A stretch of DNA of 9,582 nt from Acidobacteriaceae bacterium. Its GTDB lineage: Bacteria > Acidobacteriota > Terriglobia > Terriglobales > Acidobacteriaceae. Location of the stretch: contig PMOF01000118.1 in the NCBI GenBank assembly GCA_003162495.1, positions 1-9,582 of the forward strand. Direction: 5' to 3'. The notes beneath the pieces were generated by a model, which was not told the DNA's origin, ran no database searches, and worked only from the letters and a program-made list of their open reading frames with translations. This document shows, piece after piece, positions 1 through 7,670 of this stretch. Within the stretch, counting starts at the first letter, position 1. Every line of letters starts with the position of its first letter. Both the position numbers and the translations under genes were made by a program.

Positions 1-134
1 CCTTGAATCAGAAAATGAAGAACCATGATTGCTGACCAAGCCCAGTTTTGCAGATTGGCCTACGGCGCGCAACCGATGCGACCGAATCGCGGAGGGCGCC
101 CGCGCTGCACGGGACTTCATCTACACTGGAGAGC
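1..134. other. Left-edge region upstream of trpG
   Basis: No gene can be supported here. In frame 2 the first codons read LESENEEP and stop with TGA at 26-28. This could be the acidic tail of an upstream plus-strand gene cut by the window edge, but eight residues prove nothing. The rest, about 106 bases, is the leader of trpG. I saw no clear sigma-70 promoter or terminator hairpin in it. Confidence 0.3.
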
Positions 135-713
<579 letters not shown>

Positions 714-783
714 GGACTATGCGAGCCCCAATGCGAGAGAGGTTATGTCGCGGTGGCAACAAATTGAGAGAGATGCTGCGCGG

Positions 784-946
784 TTTGAAAGGGCATGGCT
801 TCAGCCGTGCCATTGAGAGCTGGAAATCGTCACCGGCTTTAGCCGCCGAGGGAGTGCGGGGTGCTGCGGAAATAATCCCTCAGGGGCTAAAGCCCACTTT
901 GTTTTTGCATCCGCTTGCGGCACGGCTGAAGCCGTGCCCTTTCAAA
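784..946. repeat. Nested palindromic REP/BIME-like element
   Basis: The outer arms 784-811 and 919-946 are inverted copies matching at 27 of 28 bases. Each arm contains its own hairpin; the right one is a 9-bp perfect stem with a 2-base loop (GGCACGGCT-GA-AGCCGTGCC, 919-938). Inside lies a second inverted pair, GGCTTTAGCC (835-844) and GGCTAAAGCC (885-894). This nested architecture is that of a mobile REP/BIME-type element spread by an outside transposase, not of a simple terminator. I recall the same consensus scattered through acidobacterial genomes, where it is often mis-annotated as short proteins ending in ARLKPCPFK; that is recollection, not a search. Its right hairpin, followed by CTTTCAAAT, could weakly attenuate transcription leaving trpG. 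Confidence 0.8.
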
Positions 947-1006
947 TCAATCGCATTCAGCCTTCCCAAAACACTGCCCAGAGCTCGCACACGCCACCCA
1001 GTTTTA

Positions 1007-1945
1007 ATGCTGGTCGCGGCCCTGGCGTTGTCGTCGTCGATGCTGCTTGCTCAGGAGGTTCCTCCGGCGGTCGCAGTTCCAGCACCCGCGACCGCCCCAC
1101 CGGCGGCAGTTGATGCTGCGCCAGAAGAAAGCGGCCCCATCGCCATCGTCTCGCTGGACAGCAAGAGCCCGGACGCCGCGGCCTCTGTCACCGGCGCTCT
1201 CTCGGTCTCGCAGGGCAAGGCGGTGATCGCGGCCAGCGGCACGGTGAACGCGGGCGCACAAACTACGCAGGTGGTGTTGCCGCATCGCGGCGTGCTGCGC
1301 GTTTGCGCCGCGACTTCAGTCAAACTGGCGGCTGACTCCAGCGTTCCCGCGGGAGAAACGCCCGGTCTGCTGATCGCGATGGATCATGGCGCCGTGGAAG
1401 CCAGCTTCGCCACCGGCCGCAACGCCGACATTCTGCTCACTCCGGATTTCCGCATCCTCATCGGGGGTCCGGGCGCGGTGGAGTTGAGAGTGCGTCTTGG
1501 CCAGCACGGCGACACCTGCGTGGACAATGCGGGCATCAACGCGCCGTACGTCCTGGTGTCGAGCGTGTTCGAGGGCGGCGCGTATCGCGTGCAGCCGGGC
1601 CAGCGTGTGATGTTCCAGCACGGCAGCCTGCAGGAAGTGGTGGACCAGGAGAAAGAACCCTGCGGTTGCCCACCGCCGCCTGCCCCAGTCGAGAGCAACG
1701 AGTTTCCGCTTGCACAGAGTGAAGGCCTCGTTCCACTGGCAGCACCCGCTGCCAGTGCGGACAAGAACGTGGTAGCGCAGTCGCAGCCGATTCCTCCGCT
1801 GGTTTATAACGCAGCGGACCACGCGCCGGCGCCGGCGCCGCAGCCACCCGCAGCGCCGCCGGCCAACCCGCCTGCCGGAAACAAGAAGCCCGGATTCTTC
1901 GGACGTGTCGGCAAGTTCTTCCGGCGCATCTTTGGCGCGGAGTGA
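1007..1945 (+). CDS. Exported FecR-like proline-rich protein
   Basis: From ATG 1007 the product has 312 residues. It begins with a hydrophobic stretch (about residues 2-15, ending LLAQE) that looks like the core of a signal peptide. An Ala/Pro-rich linker follows (18-40), then a beta-rich globular domain at about 85-215. That domain contains LPHRGVLRVC, DHGAVEASFATGRN, LLTPDFRILIGGPG, GDTCVDN and YRVQPGQRV, then CGCPPPP, a proline-rich segment at 262-290 and a cationic aromatic tail (KKPGFFGRVGKFFRRIFG, 293-310). I read the core as related to the FecR domain, of a type I associate with Acidobacteriota. Function is unknown; a periplasmic or envelope location is inferred. The start is uncertain. 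ATG 1007 lacks a Shine-Dalgarno sequence and leaves no charged n-region, whereas the frame upstream is open through ATG 719 and 773 and supplies arginines (RARTRH) just before 1007. The stop lies 3 bases from the convergent trpE stop. Confidence 0.75.
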   Translation: MLVAALALSSSMLLAQEVPPAVAVPAPATAPPAAVDAAPEESGPIAIVSLDSKSPDAAASVTGALSVSQGKAVIAASGTVNAGAQTTQVVLPHRGVLRVCAATSVKLAADSSVPAGETPGLLIAMDHGAVEASFATGRNADILLTPDFRILIGGPGAVELRVRLGQHGDTCVDNAGINAPYVLVSSVFEGGAYRVQPGQRVMFQHGSLQEVVDQEKEPCGCPPPPAPVESNEFPLAQSEGLVPLAAPAASADKNVVAQSQPIPPLVYNAADHAPAPAPQPPAAPPANPPAGNKKPGFFGRVGKFFRRIFGAE

Positions 1946-1948
1946 AGA

Positions 1949-3508
1949 CTACAGCTCGCTCGCCCGCTCGATGGCGCGGACTACGGCCTGCGCCTTGTTG
2001 ATCGATTCCTGGTATTCAAGTTCGGGCACCGAGTCGGCGACGATGCCCGCGCCGGCCTGCACATAGCCTTTGCCGCCGATGGCCAGCATGGAGCGGATGG
2101 CGATGCAGGAGTCGAGGTTGCCGGAAAAGTCGGCGTAGAGCACCGCGCCGCCGTAGGTGCCGCGCCGCGACGGCTCCAGCTCTTCAATAATTTCCATGGC
2201 TCGCACCTTGGGGGCGCCACTGAGCGTGCCGGCAGGGAAGCAGGCGCGCAGGGCATCGACGGCGGTGAGCTCAGGCTTGAGGCGGCCCTCGATGGTGCTC
2301 ACGATATGCATCACGTGCGAATAGCGCTCGACGAACATCAACCTGTCTACCTTGACGCTGCCGAACTCGCTCACGCGGCCCACATCGTTGCGGCCCAGGT
2401 CGACCAGCATCACGTGCTCGGCTCGCTCTTTCTCGTCGTGGAGCATTTCGTCGGCCAGCGCCTGGTCTTCTTTTTCATTGGCGCCGCGGGGGCGGGTTCC
2501 GGCGATGGGCCGGTACTCCACTTTGCCGTTGTGAACACGGACCAGCAGCTCCGGCGACGACCCCGCCAACTCCAGCGGCGCAACCGTGGGTTGTTTTAAT
2601 CCTTTTTGCGAGGACTTCGGCTTATCAGGCGGCCCGCCCAGCGGCCCTTCGGGAGCAAAACGCAGGAAATACATATACGGGCTTGGGTTCACGGCGCGCA
2701 GCGCACGGTATACCTGAAAACTGTCAGCGCCCGGTTCCACATCGAAGCGCTGCGAGATGACGGCCTGAAAGATGTCACCGGCGGCGATGTATTCCTTGGT
2801 GCGGGCCACGGCGGCCAGGTAGTCCTGCTTGCGGGTGCGATGTCTTACCTTCAGTTTTCCCTGGGCCTTGCGAGCAGGCAGTTTCGGCAGCGGTTGTGTC
2901 AGGCGCTTTTCCAGTTTGGCAAGCCGCCGTACAGCATTCTCGTAGGCTTCGGCGGGCTTACCTTGGGTAACGTCAGCCGTGACCACAAGCCAAATTTCTT
3001 TGCGCACATGGTCGAAGGCCAGCACTTCGTCGAAGAACAGCAGGCAGGCGTCGGGAATTCCCAATTCATCTTTGGCGTGCTCGGGCAGCCGCTCAATTTG
3101 GCGCACCGCATCGTAGGAGAAAAAGCCCACCGCACCCGCCGTAAACGGAGGCAGCCCATGAAGGCGCGCCGCCTTGTGGCCGCTCAGCGCGCGCCTGAGC
3201 ACGGCGAAAATGTCGTCGTCGATCCGCGTCGTTCGCTTGCCCTCAGTGATGGTGATTACGCGCCCGCGTGCAACGATCCGCTTGAAGGGCGCCAGGCCGA
3301 TGAACGTGTAGCGGCCCACCTGCTCGCCGTTCTCGACCGACTCCAGCAGAAAACACTCACGCTCTGGCCAGGCCGCGCGCAGGAATGCCGAGACCGGCGT
3401 TTCCAGGTCGGCGATGAGCGTGCGGCAGACAGGAACGAGGGTGTGCTCCTTGGCGAGCGCCAGAAACTCTTTGCGGGTGGGCTGGACGGGGTGCGCAGAG
3501 GCTTTCAC
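1949..3508 (-). CDS. trpE: Anthranilate synthase component I
   Basis: This 519-residue protein binds chorismate and converts it, with ammonia from TrpG, to anthranilate. The N-terminal domain carries the tryptophan-feedback motif LLES (54-57). The C-terminal chorismate-binding domain shows NPSPYMYFL (274-282), PIAGTRPRG (335-342), DEKERAEHVMLVDLGRNDVG (358-377), FPAGTLSGAPKVRAMEIIEE (424-443) and the QAGAGIVADSVPELEY stretch (484-499). All expected signature blocks are present, and the LLES and NPSPYM elements indicate TrpE rather than PabB. The start is GTG at 3508; family homology (EFLALAKEHTLVPV) begins within 15 residues of it, and GGGG precedes it by 3 bases. Residues of about 285-312 are an extra Pro/Lys/Gln-rich insertion between YFLRF and LAGSSPE. 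The 102 bases between this start and the preceding EAL gene hold no clear promoter, leader peptide or attenuator. It is convergent with the FecR-like gene and separated from trpG. Confidence 0.95.
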   Translation of the reverse strand: MKASAHPVQPTRKEFLALAKEHTLVPVCRTLIADLETPVSAFLRAAWPERECFLLESVENGEQVGRYTFIGLAPFKRIVARGRVITITEGKRTTRIDDDIFAVLRRALSGHKAARLHGLPPFTAGAVGFFSYDAVRQIERLPEHAKDELGIPDACLLFFDEVLAFDHVRKEIWLVVTADVTQGKPAEAYENAVRRLAKLEKRLTQPLPKLPARKAQGKLKVRHRTRKQDYLAAVARTKEYIAAGDIFQAVISQRFDVEPGADSFQVYRALRAVNPSPYMYFLRFAPEGPLGGPPDKPKSSQKGLKQPTVAPLELAGSSPELLVRVHNGKVEYRPIAGTRPRGANEKEDQALADEMLHDEKERAEHVMLVDLGRNDVGRVSEFGSVKVDRLMFVERYSHVMHIVSTIEGRLKPELTAVDALRACFPAGTLSGAPKVRAMEIIEELEPSRRGTYGGAVLYADFSGNLDSCIAIRSMLAIGGKGYVQAGAGIVADSVPELEYQESINKAQAVVRAIERASEL

Positions 3509-3610
3509 AGACCCCAGTGTAATGGTTTGGGAGCCAGGGGCGAAGTGTTGGCAAGGTTCTCTCGAACGGAGGCGATCCGCGCCGCGTGCCGGCGATTGGC
3601 AAGCGGCGGT

Positions 3611-4804
3611 TTAATGCACGAGCTGGGCGCGATAGGAGTGAAGCCAACTCAAGAACTGAACCGGCGGCAGAGGAGGAGTGAAAAAGTATCCTTGCGCGCA
3701 ATCACAACCTTTCGAGCGCAGAATGTCCAGTTGCTCCTCGGTCTCCACCCCTTCTGCGATCACTCGCATGCCGAGTTCGTGACCCATCTCGATCGTCTTC
3801 TGAACCATGATGCGGTCTCGACCGTTGCCTTGCAAATCCTGGACGAGGGATCGATCGATTTTCAGCTCGGTCGCCGGAATGTTTTGCAGTTGCTGCATCA
3901 TGGCGTAACCGGTGCCAAAATCGTCGATCGAAAGCTTGACCTGTTTCATCCGCAGCCGGGTCAGGATATCCAAGGTTCTCGACAGTTCCTTGATCAACCC
4001 ACTCTCGGTGATTTCAATGGTGATATTTCCGGGGGGCACACAATGTCTCTCGGCGATGGATAAGAGAATGTCAGGGAATTTCAAGTCGTGGAGAGAATGC
4101 ACCGACGCATTCAAGGACAGCATGAGGCATTTCCCATCGCCGTTGGTAAACTGCCCCACTTCGCTCATTCCGCGTTCCATAACCAGCCAGCCCAGTTCGT
4201 CGATAAGCCCAAGCTCTTCCGCGCGCCCGATAAAGTTGAGGGGAAGGACCAGGCCACGATCGGGATGCTGCCATCGAGCCAGGGCCTCCACACCGACCAT
4301 GCGGCCCGTCTCGATATCGATCTGCGGCTGATAGTGCAAAACAAACTCATTGCGGTCGATGGCGTGGCGCAACTCCTTATTGGGAGTGGTGGGCTGCGCG
4401 CTCGCTTGAACCACCGGCAACACGGCCGGCTCGGCAACCTTGGCCAGCAGGGCCTCCAGTTCAAACAGGCGAAATGGCTTTTGGAGATGGCCTACGATGG
4501 AAAGGCCGAGCACCTGCGCCAACTGGCTCGCTGTTTCCAGCACCCGTTTGCCAACGCCGCTCATCAAGATGATGCCGGCCGCGCACTTTTGTTGACCGAG
4601 CAGCCTCAGCAACTCAATGCCATCCAACCCCGGCATGATGAGATCGAGCAGAATGAAAGTCGTGTCCGGCGTGAGCGCCGCCAGAAATGTTGCGGCATCG
4701 GCGGTTACGGTGCAATCGAATCCCATGCCCTGCGCGGCCGCACAGACGAAATCGCCTACATCGCCTTCGTCGTCGATGACCAGGATTCGATGGATCGGTT
4801 TCAT
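3611..4804 (-). CDS. REC-EAL response regulator, probable c-di-GMP phosphodiesterase
   Basis: The product is 397 residues, with a receiver domain at about 5-123 followed by an EAL domain at about 145-392, the layout of RocR/PvrR. Receiver residues are in place: acidic pair Asp11-Asp12, phosphoacceptor Asp54 (LLDLIMPG), Ser82 and Lys109. The EAL domain keeps the residues expected of an active enzyme hydrolysing cyclic di-GMP to pGpG: EAL at 173-175 (GVEALARW), Asn232, EITES (264-268), DDFGTGY (294-300), Lys315 and Asp317 (LKIDRSLV), Glu351 (AEGVET) and Gln371 (QGYFF). There is no GGDEF partner domain and no membrane segment, so it is cytoplasmic. The frame runs open upstream to 5065 but that part is only a shadow of the kinase gene. 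ATG 4804 is chosen because the receiver fold starts there, with GGAG just upstream. It lies 61 bases after the kinase gene and is almost certainly co-transcribed with it. Confidence 0.9.
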   Translation of the reverse strand: MKPIHRILVIDDEGDVGDFVCAAAQGMGFDCTVTADAATFLAALTPDTTFILLDLIMPGLDGIELLRLLGQQKCAAGIILMSGVGKRVLETASQLAQVLGLSIVGHLQKPFRLFELEALLAKVAEPAVLPVVQASAQPTTPNKELRHAIDRNEFVLHYQPQIDIETGRMVGVEALARWQHPDRGLVLPLNFIGRAEELGLIDELGWLVMERGMSEVGQFTNGDGKCLMLSLNASVHSLHDLKFPDILLSIAERHCVPPGNITIEITESGLIKELSRTLDILTRLRMKQVKLSIDDFGTGYAMMQQLQNIPATELKIDRSLVQDLQGNGRDRIMVQKTIEMGHELGMRVIAEGVETEEQLDILRSKGCDCAQGYFFTPPLPPVQFLSWLHSYRAQLVH

Positions 4805-4865
4805 CGTCTCCACAACCTGCCTCCGCCTGGATTGCTCTCTATCATCGCGCGATTGTTTTGCGCCG

Positions 4866-6881
4866 TTACTTTGCCAATTCCGCATGGCTGTCTGCGAGCA
4901 CGCTTTGAACCATGGCCGCGAACTCCGCTCGCTGGTAAGGCTTGTGCAGAAGTGGGCCATCGACAAGCGGCATGATTTTTTCCTCCAGCACTTTTGCCGG
5001 AAAGCCGGAAGAGTAGATGATCTTGATGTCCGGGCGAAGGGCGCGCGCCTCGTGCACCAGTTCATCTCCGTTCATTGCGCCCGGCATCACAATGTCGGTA
5101 ACCAATAAATCAATGTCGCCGCGCTGGGCAATCAACTCGAGCGCGCTGGCGCCATCCTTGGCCTGCAGCGCCGTATAGCCCATGTCCGCAAGGTACGCGA
5201 GCGCGATCTCAAGCAAGTCCTGTTCGTCATCCACCACCAGCACGGTTCCTGCCAGCATTGTTTGGCGGGGCAAAATGGCAGCGGTTGGCATTGCCGGCAC
5301 AGGACCGGACGCGAGAGGAAGATAAAAGGACACGGTAGTCCCGTGGCCCACTTCACTGTAGACCCGGACCACGCCGCCGGATCTTTTTACGAAGCCGTAA
5401 ACCATGGCCAGGCCAAGGCCGGTGCCCTTGTTGCGGGGTTTGGTGGTAAAAAACGGCTCAAAGGCGCGTTCCATGGTTTCTTTGGACATGCCATGGCCGG
5501 TATCCGATACCGACACGCAGGCATAACGGCCCGCCTGCAAATCCCCCGCCTGAACCACGGGATGGCCCGCAATTAAATCCTGCGCCTGTGAGGTGACCAC
5601 GATGGAGCCGCCTCTCGGCATTGCGTCTCGAGCGTTGACCACCAGATTAAGCAGCGCGCTTTCCAGACCCGCGGGGTCCACGAAAATCGGAGGCATGGAC
5701 GCATCCACCTGGGTCGTGATCCTGATCTCCGCGCCGAGCGCCCCGGCCGCCAGTTCGATCATGTTTTGAATCGAATCGCCCATCACGATGACCGATGGTT
5801 TCAGCTCCTCGTTGCTGGAGAAGACCAGCAAACGCCGGGTGATGTCGGCGCCGCGCGTCGCTGCCTTTTGCGCAGTCTGGATTCGTTTCGTTGCGGCAGG
5901 GTTGTCAGAGACCATGCGGTCCAGCAGGTCCAGATTCCCGATGATGACTCCGAGCAGATTGTTAAAATCATGCGCGATGCCGCCGGTAAGCTGGCCCACG
6001 GCTTCCATCTTCTGGCTCTGGTGCAACTGGCGCGCCAACTGCTTCCTCTCGCTGATGTCTCGGATGGCCGCGGTCACCAGCACTCCTTCGGCGCTCTCCA
6101 GAGGGCTGAGCATGATCTCGATGGGGAATCGGGTTCCGTCCTTGCGTCGCCCGTGGAGCTCAATGCCGGTGCCGATCTGCTGTGCCAGAGCTTCGGCCGC
6201 GGTACGCGTTCCATCGGCGATCAGCCGCTCCGCAAAGCCCTCTGGAATAATGTCCGTGACTTTGTGGCCCAGAAGTTCATCGCGCCGGTAGCCGAATTGC
6301 TTTTCCGCATGGGCATTCAGCAGGACGATCTGGCCATCCTCATTCACCACCACCATGCCGTCCGGCGCCGCCTCCAGCAGCCCCCGATACCGGTTCTCCA
6401 TCTGCGCCAGATGCTTCTCCGCATCCTTGCGCACCGTGATGTCGCGAATCGCCGCGGTAACCAGGATTCCCTCGGGACTGTCGAGCGGACTGAGCATGAT
6501 CTCGATTGGGAATTTGCTTCCATCCTTGCGTCTGCCGGTGAGTTCGATGCCGGTGCCGATCTGCTGCGCCAGGGCTTCTGCCGCGGTGCGCGTTTCGTCA
6601 GCGATCAGCCGCTCCGCGAAGCCCGCGGGAATGATGCTCTTCACTGCCTGCCCCAGGAGCTCATCGCGGCGGTATCCAAACTGCTTTTCCGCCTGGACAT
6701 TCACGAGCACAATCCGCCCGCGATGGTCCACCACCACCATGGCGTCCGGAGCCGCTTCCAGCAGGGCGCGATAGCGGGTCTCCATGTGCGCCAGGTGCCG
6801 TTCAGCGTCCTCGCGTTCGGCAAGACCCGCGGAGTCCGGCGGAATCGGAAGTTGCGCAGCTACGCGGGCATGCAGCGGCAT
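4866..6881 (-). CDS. Soluble hybrid histidine kinase (PAS-PAS-HisKA-HATPase-REC)
   Basis: The product is 671 residues from ATG 6881. Two PAS domains lie in tandem 128-residue units (33-160 and 161-288). A HisKA dimerisation domain follows, with phosphorylated His304 in [10 protein letters not shown]. The ATP-binding domain has N-box [11 protein letters not shown] (Asn416), DTGHGM (460-465) and [12 protein letters not shown] (486-497). The C-terminal receiver (545-660) has Asp551-Asp552, phosphoacceptor Asp596 and Lys647. No transmembrane segment is visible, so the signal is probably cytoplasmic. The PAS domains lack a FixL-like axial histidine in the helix where it would be expected and lack a LOV-type cysteine motif, so the ligand is unknown. 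The frame is open to ATG 7157, but the extra 92 residues look non-conserved, and ATG 6881 has a GAGG 8 bases upstream. It precedes the REC-EAL gene and is its likely phosphodonor. Confidence 0.9.
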   Translation of the reverse strand: MPLHARVAAQLPIPPDSAGLAEREDAERHLAHMETRYRALLEAAPDAMVVVDHRGRIVLVNVQAEKQFGYRRDELLGQAVKSIIPAGFAERLIADETRTAAEALAQQIGTGIELTGRRKDGSKFPIEIMLSPLDSPEGILVTAAIRDITVRKDAEKHLAQMENRYRGLLEAAPDGMVVVNEDGQIVLLNAHAEKQFGYRRDELLGHKVTDIIPEGFAERLIADGTRTAAEALAQQIGTGIELHGRRKDGTRFPIEIMLSPLESAEGVLVTAAIRDISERKQLARQLHQSQKMEAVGQLTGGIAHDFNNLLGVIIGNLDLLDRMVSDNPAATKRIQTAQKAATRGADITRRLLVFSSNEELKPSVIVMGDSIQNMIELAAGALGAEIRITTQVDASMPPIFVDPAGLESALLNLVVNARDAMPRGGSIVVTSQAQDLIAGHPVVQAGDLQAGRYACVSVSDTGHGMSKETMERAFEPFFTTKPRNKGTGLGLAMVYGFVKRSGGVVRVYSEVGHGTTVSFYLPLASGPVPAMPTAAILPRQTMLAGTVLVVDDEQDLLEIALAYLADMGYTALQAKDGASALELIAQRGDIDLLVTDIVMPGAMNGDELVHEARALRPDIKIIYSSGFPAKVLEEKIMPLVDGPLLHKPYQRAEFAAMVQSVLADSHAELAK
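6018..6785 (-). repeat. Tandem duplication of the PAS-encoding unit
   Basis: Two consecutive 384-bp units, 6785-6402 and 6401-6018, each encode a PAS domain plus its flanking helix, beginning [13 protein letters not shown] and [13 protein letters not shown]. Aligned by eye, about 98 of 128 residues are identical. The DNA is also close, for example ATGCCGGTGCCGATCTGCTG recurs at 6163 and 6547 at exactly 384 bp. The match covers the linker as well as the fold, which indicates duplication within this gene rather than independent recruitment of two PAS domains. Confidence 0.85.
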
Positions 6882-6889
6882 TGTCGGCG

Positions 6890-6893
6890 CCTC
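6890..6893 (-). promoter_or_regulatory. Ribosome binding site deciding the kinase start
   Basis: On the minus strand GAGG is followed by the 8-base spacer CGCCGACA and ATG 6881. It is the best-spaced Shine-Dalgarno sequence ahead of the PAS domains and supports the shorter start over ATG 7157. Confidence 0.6.
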
Positions 6894-7183
6894 GATGTTC
6901 CCATTACGGACAGACTGGGACGGATGGTTGTGCGCATCGGCACTCCGGCCACGGAATACGCGCGCATACAACCACCGCACCACGATTGCGGGCTTTGGGT
7001 CTGTTCTTTTTTGCTCAGGCGTGGAGGAGAAGAGATCTCGAATTGGGGCATTCCGCGACCGGGATTCGGACCCAGACCGCCGAGGCGTGAGCGGGAATGG
7101 AGATTGCGGGCCGATTCGGTCGGCCGAGTCCAGGCCCAAATGATCTTGGACGGCCATTCATTTAAGGCCTTTTCTAATCAGCT

Positions 7184-7250
7184 TACAGGTGAAACGATCC
7201 GCCACCTTTTAGTACTTGTTGCAAACACCGTACAGGTGAATATGCGGATC
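7184..7250. repeat. Paired TACAGGTGAA repeats with flanking inverted GATCCGC/GCGGATC
   Basis: TACAGGTGAA occurs at 7184-7193 and again at 7231-7240, 47 bp apart. The second copy is part of the inverted repeat CACC-GTACA-GGTG (7227-7239). GATCCGC at 7196-7202 is inverted as GCGGATC at 7244-7250. The cluster lies upstream of the kinase operon, so it could be an operator for a regulator of that operon. It could also be chance; no known regulator site is recognised. Confidence 0.35.
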
Positions 7251-7277
7251 AGGGCTGCATTAATTCTCCTGTCGGTG

Positions 7278-7670
7278 TCAGCGAAGGAACCAGCCAACCG
7301 CAACCGCAACGATTAGGAGCTTTATGAGCCAGCCGATCGAGTAAGAGACTACAAACACCCGGTGCAGCTTCACAAATGCGGCATTGGTGAGGATCAGCGG
7401 TAATGGGCCGATCAACCATACCGCGACAGCCAGTTTGGCCGCACCCGATACAGAATGAAGTCCCAGCCTTGCGGCGACATAGGCAAAGACAGCGCAGGTC
7501 AGAAACGGTAGTGGACTCGTCAGGGCAATCGCTCTCCCTTCGGCGCCTTGACGCCAAATCTCGGGATAAGTGAAACGCCGATGAATCCAATCGCCAGCGA
7601 AACACCAGTCGGTGAGCGACGAGACGACACCAGAGCCAACCACAATCAGAACGAGTCGCAACCAGTTCAT
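7278..7670 (-). CDS. Small four-helix membrane protein of unknown function
   Basis: The product is 130 residues from ATG 7670. That start has a strong GGAGG 9 bases upstream on the minus strand and opens MNWLRLVLIVV, a natural first helix. Four hydrophobic segments are visible: about 4-20, 50-68, 80-100 and 105-129. A polar loop with TDWCFAGDWIHRRF (20-33) follows the first helix. The size, the first-helix pattern and the Trp-rich loop loosely resemble the DUF1761 family of small bacterial membrane proteins, but I am not confident of that match. The frame extends upstream to 7748 without a ribosome site. It has the same orientation as the kinase gene but is 396 bases from it, so a shared operon is doubtful. 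No function can be assigned. Confidence 0.7.
   Translation of the reverse strand: MNWLRLVLIVVGSGVVSSLTDWCFAGDWIHRRFTYPEIWRQGAEGRAIALTSPLPFLTCAVFAYVAARLGLHSVSGAAKLAVAVWLIGPLPLILTNAAFVKLHRVFVVSYSIGWLIKLLIVAVAVGWFLR

Larger units (their letters stand above)
6882..7277. other. Intergenic region upstream of the kinase operon
   Basis: This 396-base stretch separates the kinase start from the stop of the small membrane protein gene. The kinase frame remains open to 7157 but the translation is arginine/serine-rich and unconvincing. A short hairpin (GGCCGA-TTCGG-TCGGCC) lies at 7109-7125, and a repeat cluster lies at 7184-7250. The kinase promoter should be here; I could not pick a convincing -35/-10 pair. 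Confidence 0.5.

Noticed and set aside
3509..3610. Possible trp attenuator or leader peptide before trpE
   Set aside because: No run of Trp codons, no competing hairpins and no T-tract were visible. A weak TACACT lies only 7 bases before the GTG, which is not enough to call a promoter.
2606..4063. Long plus-strand open frame (485 codons) opposite trpE and the EAL gene
   Set aside because: It crosses two well-supported minus-strand genes, has no recognisable domain and is explained by high-GC codon bias on the other strand.
4805..5065. N-terminal extension of the EAL gene from 5065
   Set aside because: It overlaps the 3' end of the kinase gene in another frame; the receiver domain begins precisely at ATG 4804.
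7059..7075. tRNA T-arm-like stretch on the minus strand (CTGGG-TCCGAAT-CCCGG)
   Set aside because: No matching acceptor strand, D-arm or anticodon arm could be found around it, so neither a tRNA nor a defensible tRNA fragment or attachment site is supported.
6882..7157. N-terminal extension of the kinase from ATG 7157
   Set aside because: The 92 extra residues look like random high-GC translation, and a good ribosome site exists directly before ATG 6881.
5766..7316. Long plus-strand open frame (516 codons) opposite the histidine kinase
   Set aside because: Its His/Arg/Gln-rich translation is a shadow of the kinase; the kinase reading has every expected motif.
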